Assembly (NCBI GenBank): GCA_947167635.1
Contig: CAMVIT010000025.1
Span: forward strand, 1 to 42,240
From: F23-D06 sp947167635
GTDB lineage: Bacteria > Bacteroidota > Bacteroidia > Bacteroidales > WCHB1-69
Direction: 5' to 3'
DNA: 42,240 bases
Shown: in pieces, positions 15,045-21,795 of the stretch
Position numbering within the stretch: position 1 is the stretch's first letter
How the letters are laid out: each line of letters begins with the position of its first letter
Position numbers and translations under genes: made by a program
Notes under the pieces: generated by a model
What the model was told of the DNA's origin: nothing
The model's input: only the letters and a program-made list of their open reading frames with translations
Database searches by the model: none

Positions 15045-16007
15045 TTATTTCCGGATGATACTCACTGTGCCGACAAGCTCCTGTTCAATGCCGTTGTTGC
15101 TGTACAGGAACTGATAACGGTATGTGCCGTCGGGGCAATTGTCGCCATTCCAGTTGTTTTCGTAGGAGCGGCTGTGATAGACGATGGTGCCGCCATAGTT
15201 GCGGACAATCAGCTCGCGGCGCACGCAGTTGTCGAGGCCGAGGATGACGAAGTTGTCGTTGATGCCATCCCCGTTGGGGGTGAAGACGTTGGGGATTTCG
15301 ATTTTCACGGGCAGGCTCCACGTCATCTCCTCCGGATTCATGTTCTGGACCACCGGGTCTTCTTGCTGTTGGCGTAGAAGGGTGGATTGGTCGGGGAGGG
15401 GGAGATTGTGCAGAGAGGGCGGCACAACGGGGTGGGAGACGGCGGATTTCGGGGCTATGGCAGGCTTGGGAGCTTCCGTCCGTGCTTCCGCGTTGTTGGA
15501 TATCGGGACCATGGCAGATGGAGTTGCCGGCACATTCGGCTGGGGCACATTTTCAGGTTTCGTTTCGGAGGCCGTCGGCGCGCTGCTGTTGTCGTCATTG
15601 GATGTGGGGGTGGCGGATGGATCGGAGGGAAGAGTTCCGTTTACGGTGAAAGTCTTCTCCTTAGCCTCTGTTTCAACTTGTGGAATGCTGTCTGTCAGGA
15701 CAATGGCGGGTTGGGCATCCGATGGTTCAGCGCCGTGGGTTTCGGCTTTTGAGTTATGGACTTTCACTATGGCGGTGATCACGGCGGTGGCGCTCAACAG
15801 GCTTGCGCCCGCGATGAGCAGCATCTTGGAAACGGACACGGCCGCACCTTTGGCTGCCGCGCCTGTCGCTGCGCCGGACGGGGAGGCCGCGCCCGCGGAT
15901 TCGCCGCCCGTGGGCGCCAGCATGTCCAGCCGGCTGCTCAGCCGCTCCCAACCGCCGGCGGGCGGCTGTTGCGTGTAGTTGTCCAATAAGTCCTTTAGCT
16001 CTTTCAT
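15045..16007 (-). CDS. Putative anti-sigma membrane protein ending in a T9SS type B C-terminal domain
   Basis: 320 residues, starting 4 bases after the ECF sigma gene. No signal peptide. Residues 1-57 are cytoplasmic in the likely topology and contain PPAGGWERLSSRLD, a motif like the N-terminus of Bacteroidota anti-sigma-type proteins. One membrane helix lies at about 62-81. A Pro/Thr/Ser/Ala-rich linker of about 150 residues follows. Residues 238-320 carry IPNVFTPNGDGINDNFVI and a WNGDNCPDGTYRYQF segment, the gliding motility-associated C-terminal domain normally found on T9SS cargo. Anti-sigma function is inferred from position and architecture, not from a zinc-finger motif, which is absent. 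Confidence 0.8.
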   Translation of the reverse strand: MKELKDLLDNYTQQPPAGGWERLSSRLDMLAPTGGESAGAASPSGAATGAAAKGAAVSVSKMLLIAGASLLSATAVITAIVKVHNSKAETHGAEPSDAQPAIVLTDSIPQVETEAKEKTFTVNGTLPSDPSATPTSNDDNSSAPTASETKPENVPQPNVPATPSAMVPISNNAEARTEAPKPAIAPKSAVSHPVVPPSLHNLPLPDQSTLLRQQQEDPVVQNMNPEEMTWSLPVKIEIPNVFTPNGDGINDNFVILGLDNCVRRELIVRNYGGTIVYHSRSYENNWNGDNCPDGTYRYQFLYSNNGIEQELVGTVSIIRK

Positions 16008-16011
16008 GTCC

Positions 16012-16566
16012 CTATAGTTTCAGTTTTTCCATTTCAGATAGAATCCATTGCCGTGCCCGCTGATAATATACCCTGACCGAGCTTGCGTTGAGCCCGAGTT
16101 CATCCGCGATTTCCCGGAATTTGAAGTCTTCGATGGCGTGCATGTTGAAGATGATGCGGTGCATTTCCGGCAGACGGGCGATGATGTTCATCGCCTCTTT
16201 TGCGTCTATTTTCGCGACAATCGCATCCTCCCCCTCAATGAAGGGGTGGTGGTTGTTCCCTGCGGCGTCGATCGGCTCCGCGAAGGGCTGCTGCCGTTCT
16301 TTGCGCAGATGCATCAGCGCAGTCCGCACCACGGTGGCATAGATCCAACTGTTCAATGAACTCTGCTTTCTCAGCTCGTGCAGGTGGGTGAAAACATTGA
16401 GAAAAGCCTCCACAAGGATGTCTTCCGCCTCGGCCTCATTGCCTGCGTAGCGGATGCACACCGGGTACATCTTCGGCGCGTACTCCTCGTATAGCGCGCG
16501 CTGGGACTGCCGATCATTGTTCAGACACCCCTCGATGAGCTTTTGCGTTTTTGAATCACCGTGCAT
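16012..16566 (-). CDS. ECF-type RNA polymerase sigma-70 factor
   Basis: 184 residues with sigma regions 2 and 4 only. Region 2: YEEYAPKMYPVCIRYAGNEA, then AEDILVEAFLNVF. Region 4: LPEMHRIIFNMHAIEDFKF, EIADELGLNASSVRVYYQRA (helix-turn-helix). It directs RNA polymerase to a dedicated promoter set. The gene is followed after 4 bases by its likely regulatory partner, a membrane protein carrying a T9SS domain, so the pair is probably co-transcribed. No clear TAnnTTTG box is seen upstream (16567-16614), consistent with an unusual or self-directed promoter. Confidence 0.95.
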   Translation of the reverse strand: MHGDSKTQKLIEGCLNNDRQSQRALYEEYAPKMYPVCIRYAGNEAEAEDILVEAFLNVFTHLHELRKQSSLNSWIYATVVRTALMHLRKERQQPFAEPIDAAGNNHHPFIEGEDAIVAKIDAKEAMNIIARLPEMHRIIFNMHAIEDFKFREIADELGLNASSVRVYYQRARQWILSEMEKLKL

Positions 16567-16614
16567 TGCCCACTATAGATGCACTTCTGTGCAAAAATGC
16601 TACAAAGAAAAAAA

Positions 16615-17595
16615 TTATTTTATGGATTTCACAATGGCCTCCACTTCGCGAAGATAATCACGCTTCTTTTCCTGGGGCGCATACACGAAACCATCCACCG
16701 TGATGCAAGAGGACTGGTCGGGCGAAAGCATGGTGTAACTGTAGAAGGGCCCCCCCATTTTGTCCCGGACGGAAGACCATAATCCCCTGAGTTCCACACC
16801 GTTGTGATAGTGCAATTTCATTTCTCGCATCAGGGGGAAACCTTCCAGATCGGCCACAACAGGATAAGCGCCTTGTACCGCTCCCTGGATGTAGGCCTTC
16901 GTGATGCGGTTGCGCTCATAGACAATGTTGTCGGTGGTCAGCTCGTAGGCCGGCGATTTGTAGATCATCACAAAACGGTCGTTTTTCGGCGTTCGGAAAC
17001 AAAGCCAGAGGAAATCCTCCTCCTCACGGCCGACAAAGTAACCGTCAGGTACTGTCATCGAGATGCCGAACTTGTCACGGATTTTCTTCTCCAGGTCCGG
17101 TTTGTTGAGCTTCCGATGTGCATTCTGCAAACGCTTGATGTCGTTCTCATACATGGCCTCGATGATCTCGTCCTGATGAGCGAGGAAAAGCGCCAGGCAA
17201 GAGTCTGCATTGTTGCCCCGGATGGTCGTCTGTATTTGTGGACTGGTGTAGGGGTTCCGTTTGAGCTCGAACGTGTTGTTCGCATGGTCCTTGTTGATGT
17301 CGAATTGCAGAATGTTGCGATGTTTCGTGAAGGAGGCAAGGAAATCACGATTGCCGCACTCGATGACATCAAACATCGGCTCTGTCTGATTGATGGCAGG
17401 TTGCGGTTGCTGGATCACCTTGTAGATCTCCGCTCTCGCCGCTTTTGTCCAATAATTGGTGTCGATGGCCAAGATCATCTCCCCCGCTTTCCCGGTGGAA
17501 AAATTGTCCACCTTGAAGGCGGGAACTGATTTCTGCTTGCAGGAAGTAACAGCTAATAGGGCAAATGCCAGCAAAATGTAAGGCCTGTTTTTCAT
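16615..17595 (-). CDS. DUF4837 family lipoprotein
   Basis: 326 residues. Signal peptide with lipobox LAVTSC, Cys19 as lipidation site. The remainder fits DUF4837, a Bacteroidota-specific family of unknown function, with the characteristic TVPDGYFVGREEEDFLWLCF stretch near residue 180 and a conserved W-S-S-V-R-D-K-M-G-G-P-F segment near 275. Probably a periplasm-facing lipoprotein. The gene lies 48 bases upstream of the ECF sigma gene on the same strand, so co-transcription is possible. The 113-base gap to dprA (17596-17708) is AT-rich and carries the dprA promoter. Confidence 0.88.
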   Translation of the reverse strand: MKNRPYILLAFALLAVTSCKQKSVPAFKVDNFSTGKAGEMILAIDTNYWTKAARAEIYKVIQQPQPAINQTEPMFDVIECGNRDFLASFTKHRNILQFDINKDHANNTFELKRNPYTSPQIQTTIRGNNADSCLALFLAHQDEIIEAMYENDIKRLQNAHRKLNKPDLEKKIRDKFGISMTVPDGYFVGREEEDFLWLCFRTPKNDRFVMIYKSPAYELTTDNIVYERNRITKAYIQGAVQGAYPVVADLEGFPLMREMKLHYHNGVELRGLWSSVRDKMGGPFYSYTMLSPDQSSCITVDGFVYAPQEKKRDYLREVEAIVKSIK

Positions 17596-17641
17596 AGTAA
17601 TTTATTTTTTATTAAAAATAAGTTTACAAATAAATTATTGT

Positions 17642-17649
17642 TATTTTTG
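17642..17649 (+). promoter_or_regulatory. -7 promoter box TATTTTTG for dprA
   Basis: Exact TAnnTTTG match in an AT-rich gap, 59 bases upstream of the dprA ATG; a longer leader than at the other genes here. Confidence 0.5.
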
Positions 17650-17708
17650 CAATCTATATTAACAACGTGAAAAGGTCCGTAATAGTATTATAGAAAAATA
17701 AAAAACGA

Positions 17709-18812
17709 ATGTATTCAGAAGAGTTTTATCGTATAGCTTTGTTGTCCATAGAAGGATATGGGATTGCCACTATGAAAAAGATGCTGCAATTGTCTGGATC
17801 GGCGGCTAATGTGTTTACTAAAAAGGATTTATGGATGTATCATGTGCGCAAGCGCGCCAAGAGCGTTCCTTTGCCGCGTATCAGCGACGAGTTGCGTCGT
17901 TCGGTCGATGAGGAGCTCCGTCTGATGGAGAGGAATGGAGTGCGGCAGTGTTTTTATCTTGACAAGGAGTACCCTTATCGGCTCAAAAGTTGTTCGGACG
18001 GGCCGATGGCTTTTTTTTACAAAGGGGAGGCCGACTTCAATGTGCCTCGGCTTGTCGCGATTGTAGGCACGCGCGAGGCGACCGAATATGGGCGTTCAGC
18101 CGTGCGCAAGCTGCTTTCCGAGCTAAAGGACACTGGGGTGGCCACTGTGAGCGGATTGGCGTATGGCATTGACACCGAAGCACATGCACGCTCCATCGAG
18201 TGCGGTTTGAAGACCCATGCCGTGATGGGCTGCGGTCTTGGCACGATTTACCCTAATCAGAACCGGCGTCTCGCGGAGCAGATTGTGGAGCATGGCGGTT
18301 CGTTGCTGAGTGAATACAGTTTTGCCACCCCGCCCGACCGTCTCAACTTCCCTCGTCGCAACCGCATTGTGGCGGGCATGGTCGATGCCGTGGTGGTGGT
18401 CGAAACAGCCCTGCGTGGCGGGAGCATCATCACTGCGCACATCGCCCAGTCGTACAACAGGGATGTCTTTGCCTTCCCAGGCTCCATTTTCGACCCCCAT
18501 TTCGAGGGCTGTCATGCCCTGATCCGCCAGAATGTGGCGGGATTGCTCACTTCCGGCAAGGATTTGTTGGAGATGATGAATTGGGACTCGCGCCCGAGGG
18601 AGGTGCAGACATCGCTTTTCGTGGATTTGACGGAGGAGGAGCAGCAGGTGGTCGATCTCATCCGCTCGAACGGCGAAATCCTCATCGATCAGCTTTCGGA
18701 AACACTGTCCGCCTTTTCGCCCTCCAAGCTTGCCGCCTTGCTGCTTTGTCTGGAGCTCAAGGGGGTCATCGTTTGCAAGCCTGGCAAGAGGTATGCCCTG
18801 CAAAACGGCTGA
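17709..18812 (+). CDS. dprA: DNA-processing protein DprA
   Basis: 367 residues. DprA (DprA/Smf) binds incoming single-stranded DNA and loads RecA during natural transformation; it is also widely kept in bacteria not known to be competent. The Rossmann-like DNA-processing domain is clear: VAIVGTREATEYG near residue 117, VSGLAYGIDTEAH near 149, VMGCGLGTIYP near 172, NFPRRNRIVAGM near 216, and GGSIITAHIAQSYNRDVFAFPG near 240. An N-terminal helical region and a C-terminal winged-helix segment (about 300-367) complete the usual length. It ends 4 bases from the end of convergent mutS. Confidence 0.96.
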   Translation: MYSEEFYRIALLSIEGYGIATMKKMLQLSGSAANVFTKKDLWMYHVRKRAKSVPLPRISDELRRSVDEELRLMERNGVRQCFYLDKEYPYRLKSCSDGPMAFFYKGEADFNVPRLVAIVGTREATEYGRSAVRKLLSELKDTGVATVSGLAYGIDTEAHARSIECGLKTHAVMGCGLGTIYPNQNRRLAEQIVEHGGSLLSEYSFATPPDRLNFPRRNRIVAGMVDAVVVVETALRGGSIITAHIAQSYNRDVFAFPGSIFDPHFEGCHALIRQNVAGLLTSGKDLLEMMNWDSRPREVQTSLFVDLTEEEQQVVDLIRSNGEILIDQLSETLSAFSPSKLAALLLCLELKGVIVCKPGKRYALQNG

Positions 18813-18816
18813 CCGC

Positions 18817-21423
18817 CTATTTTCTCTTTCCTGTCAGGATCTGTTGGATTTCATTCAGTTTCATCAGGGCCTCCACGGGTGTCAGGCTGTTGATGTTGAG
18901 GCCCACGATCAAATCTTTCACCTCTATCAACAGCGGGTCGTCGAGGTTGATGAAGCTCAACTGGTAACCGGGAGCGGATTTCTCGATGGTCATCTTGTTG
19001 CCGTTGGCGTCGGAGCGCGATTTTTCGAGTTGTTTCAGAATCTCCTCCGCGCGGCGCAACACCTGGGCAGGCATGCCTGCCATGCGCGCCACGTGGATGC
19101 CGAAACTGTGTTCGCTGCCGCCCTTTTCCAACTTGCGCAGGAAAAACACCTTGTTGTCGATCTCTTTCACGGAAACGTGATAGTTCTTGATGCGCGGGAA
19201 CTGCTTGGCCATGTCGTTGAGCTCATGGTAATGGGTCGCGAAGAGCACTTTGGCGCGATAGCGGACGTTCTCGTGGAGGAATTCTGCGATGGACCAGGCG
19301 ATGGAAACGCCGTCGTAGGTGCTGGTGCCGCGCCCGATCTCGTCGAGCAGGATGAGACTTCGGTCAGAGATATTGTTGAGGATGCTGGCCGTCTCGTTCA
19401 TTTCGACCATGAAGGTGGATTCGCCGGTGGAGATATTGTCGGAGGCGCCCACACGCGTGAAAACCTTGTCCACGATGCCGATGTCGGCGCGGCGGGCGGG
19501 CACAAAACAGCCCATCTGTGCCATCAGCACAATCAGGGCCGTCTGCCGCAACAGGGCCGACTTGCCCGACATGTTGGGACCGGTGATGATGATGATTTGC
19601 TGCTTGGTGTTGTCGAGAAAGACATCGTTGGCAATGTAGGGTTCGCCAGGCGGGAGTTGCTGCTCGATGACAGGGTGGCGCCCCCCTTTGATGTCCAGGG
19701 CCGTGCCCTCGTTGATGGTCGGCTTGGTGTAGTTGTTCTCCTTGGAAACAGTGGAAAAACAGAGCAGAACATCCAACCGTGCGGCCAAGCGGGCATCTAA
19801 CTGGATCATTGGAATATAATCCAACAAGCTTACTAATAGTTTGTTGTACAGGTGGGTTTCGATTTCGAGCATCTTGTCTTGTGCGCCTAAAATTTTCGTT
19901 TCAAGCTCCTTGAGTTCTTCCGTGATGTAGCGTTCGCCGTTGGTGAGCGTCTGTTTGCGTGTCCACTCGGGCGGCACTTTCGACTTGTGGGTGTTGGTGA
20001 CCTCAATATAGTAGCCGAAAACGTTGTTGAAGCCGATCTTGAGGGAGGGGATGCCGGTACGCTCCGACTCGCGTCGTTGGATGTCAACGAGGACATCGCG
20101 GCTGTTGGTGGCGAGGGCGAAGAGTTCGTCAAGCTCGGCATCGACGCCCCGGTTGAAGATGCCGCCTTTGCTGACCACCACGGGAGCCTCCTCCTGTATC
20201 TCCTTCTCGATGCGGGTGCAGATGGTGAGGCAGGGGTTGAGCTGTTCGGCGATTTTGGCCAGGGCGGGGTGCTCCACTTGGTCGCACAATGTTTTCATGC
20301 GCTCTATGGCGCGCAGGGCACGCGCGAGCTGCAGCACCTCGCGCGGGTTGATCTTGCCCGTGGCAATCTTGGAAACCATGCGCTCCAGGTCGCCGACCCG
20401 CTTGAGGGTGGAACCCAGCTCGTCGGCCAGCTCCTCCTGGTTGATGAAATACTCCACCAAGGAGAGGCGTTCGTCGATCAAGACCTTCTCCTTCAGAGGC
20501 ATGAGCATCCACTTGCGCAAAGTTCGCGACCCCATGGGGGTTTGGGTCTGGTCAAGCACCTGCAGGAGCGTGACAGCGTTCTCGTTCGGACTGCTTACCA
20601 ACTCCAGGTTGCGGATGGTGAAGCGGTCGAGCCAGACGTAATGTTCCTCCTCGATGCGGGTGATCTTGTTGATATGTTGAATCTTGTGATTTTGAGTCTC
20701 ATAAAGGTATTGTAGGGCCGCACCGGCGGCAATGATGCCCTGCGTCAGGTTGTCCACCCCGAAGCCTTTGAGGGATGTGGTTTGAAAATGCTTGAGCAAC
20801 AACTCGTTGGAAAAATCGTAGGTAAAGACCCAATCCTCTAACGGTGTGAGCAGGATTTTTTCGCCGAATTGCTCCTTGAAAGCGTTGGTTTTCCCTTTTT
20901 GGATGACTAATTCGGAGGGCTTGAAATTCTGGAAAAGCTTATCGACGTAGTCATAGTCACCTTCGGCCAAATAGAACTCGCCTGTGGAGATATCGACGAA
21001 GGCGATGCCGCAGTTTTTTTCGGTGAATTGGATGGCGGCGAGGAAATTATTCTCCTTTTGTTCCAAAACCTTGTCGTTGATGGAGACGCCGGGGGTGACC
21101 ATTTCGGTGATGCCGCGCTTGACGAGCTTTTTGGCAAACTTGGGGTCTTCGAGCTGCTCGCAGATGGCGACGCGCATGCCGGCGCGCACGAGTTTGGGCA
21201 AATAGACATCGAGAGCATGATACGGAAACCCGGCTAATTGTGTCTGTGTGAGACCTTTGCCGTGCTTGGTCAAGGTAATGCCCAAAATCTTGGAGGAGGT
21301 GACGGCGTCGTCACCGTATGTCTCGTAAAAATCGCCCACACGGAATAAGAGAATCGCATCGGGATGCTGCGCCTTAAAACGGTTGTATTGTTGCATTAAA
21401 GGGGTCTCTTTGGCTTTTTCCAT
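18817..21423 (-). CDS. mutS: DNA mismatch repair protein MutS
   Basis: 868 residues. Recognises base mismatches and small loops and starts repair with MutL. The mismatch-reading motif is present (LFRVGDFYETYGDD near residue 32, the Phe-x-Glu element). The ATPase has Walker A GPNMSGKSALLRQ and Walker B LILLDEIGRGTSTYDG, then the dimer-contact region (ATHYHEL). The start at 21423 was chosen because it lies 19 bases after a promoter box and matches the family N-terminus (Lys-Glu-Thr-Pro-Leu-Met-Gln-Gln-Tyr); the longer frame runs into the promoter. Length is normal for MutS1. Convergent with dprA, divergent from ferredoxin. Confidence 0.97.
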   Translation of the reverse strand: MEKAKETPLMQQYNRFKAQHPDAILLFRVGDFYETYGDDAVTSSKILGITLTKHGKGLTQTQLAGFPYHALDVYLPKLVRAGMRVAICEQLEDPKFAKKLVKRGITEMVTPGVSINDKVLEQKENNFLAAIQFTEKNCGIAFVDISTGEFYLAEGDYDYVDKLFQNFKPSELVIQKGKTNAFKEQFGEKILLTPLEDWVFTYDFSNELLLKHFQTTSLKGFGVDNLTQGIIAAGAALQYLYETQNHKIQHINKITRIEEEHYVWLDRFTIRNLELVSSPNENAVTLLQVLDQTQTPMGSRTLRKWMLMPLKEKVLIDERLSLVEYFINQEELADELGSTLKRVGDLERMVSKIATGKINPREVLQLARALRAIERMKTLCDQVEHPALAKIAEQLNPCLTICTRIEKEIQEEAPVVVSKGGIFNRGVDAELDELFALATNSRDVLVDIQRRESERTGIPSLKIGFNNVFGYYIEVTNTHKSKVPPEWTRKQTLTNGERYITEELKELETKILGAQDKMLEIETHLYNKLLVSLLDYIPMIQLDARLAARLDVLLCFSTVSKENNYTKPTINEGTALDIKGGRHPVIEQQLPPGEPYIANDVFLDNTKQQIIIITGPNMSGKSALLRQTALIVLMAQMGCFVPARRADIGIVDKVFTRVGASDNISTGESTFMVEMNETASILNNISDRSLILLDEIGRGTSTYDGVSIAWSIAEFLHENVRYRAKVLFATHYHELNDMAKQFPRIKNYHVSVKEIDNKVFFLRKLEKGGSEHSFGIHVARMAGMPAQVLRRAEEILKQLEKSRSDANGNKMTIEKSAPGYQLSFINLDDPLLIEVKDLIVGLNINSLTPVEALMKLNEIQQILTGKRK

Positions 21424-21442
21424 AGGGTTGATTTTTAGTGGG

Positions 21443-21450
21443 CAAAAGTA
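21443..21450 (-). promoter_or_regulatory. -7 promoter box TACTTTTG for mutS
   Basis: Exact TAnnTTTG on the minus strand, 19 bases upstream of the mutS start; only 12 bases from the ferredoxin box on the other strand. Confidence 0.6.
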
Positions 21451-21462
21451 CAAAAAAAAGTG

Positions 21463-21470
21463 TATTTTTG
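21463..21470 (+). promoter_or_regulatory. -7 promoter box TATTTTTG for ferredoxin
   Basis: Exact match 33 bases upstream of the ferredoxin ATG. The two divergent boxes must share upstream promoter sequence. Confidence 0.6.
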
Positions 21471-21503
21471 CCGCCGAAAAAACAACAACTAAAACTTAAA
21501 AAA

Positions 21504-21674
21504 ATGGCTTACAAAATTAACCCGGATCTCTGTGCCGCATGTGGCACTTGCATTGGCGAATGCCCGCAAGAAGCTATCTCTGAAGGTGCTGCTTATTCCA
21601 TCAACCCTGATCTCTGCATCGAGTGCGGCGCTTGCGCCGATGTTTGCCCGTGCGAGGCCATCAGCCTTGAGTAA
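21504..21674 (+). CDS. 2[4Fe-4S] ferredoxin
   Basis: 56 residues, the usual size of a clostridial-type ferredoxin. Two CxxCxxCxxxCP motifs (Cys10-13-16-20 and Cys38-41-44-48 approximately) bind two [4Fe-4S] clusters in a pseudo-symmetric fold. A cytoplasmic low-potential electron carrier for anaerobic reactions such as pyruvate:ferredoxin oxidoreductase, and a plausible partner of the Nfn-type enzyme at 39621. The ATG at 21504 gives the family's standard N-terminus (Ala-Tyr-Lys-Ile); an upstream ATG at 21438 lies before the promoter and was rejected. Single-gene unit with its own promoter and terminator. Confidence 0.97.
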   Translation: MAYKINPDLCAACGTCIGECPQEAISEGAAYSINPDLCIECGACADVCPCEAISLE

Positions 21675-21704
21675 TCGGAACGAGAGGATCCAGAAAAAAA
21701 AGAT

Positions 21705-21734
21705 AACGGGTGCGAATTTCGCGCCCGTTTTTTT
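21705..21734 (+). terminator. Intrinsic terminator after ferredoxin
   Basis: Arms AACGGGTGCG (21705-21714) and CGCGCCCGTT (21720-21729), one G-T pair, loop of 5, followed by a T-run to 21734. An A-run on the other side could let it work in both directions. Confidence 0.85.
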
Positions 21735-21740
21735 GTTGCA

Positions 21741-21776
21741 AAAAAAGACGGATGATGCATTCACACCGTCCGTCTT
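21741..21776 (-). terminator. Intrinsic terminator after pnp
   Basis: Perfect 8-base arms AAGACGGA (21745-21752) and TCCGTCTT (21769-21776). Read on the minus strand the stem ends in a run of six T. It lies 20 bases past the pnp stop. Confidence 0.75.
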
Positions 21777-21795
21777 ACATTATTAAGATATAGAT

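Noticed and set aside
18730..19800. 356-codon plus-strand frame opposite mutS
   Set aside because: It covers the MutS Walker A and B coding region in antisense and has no family features.
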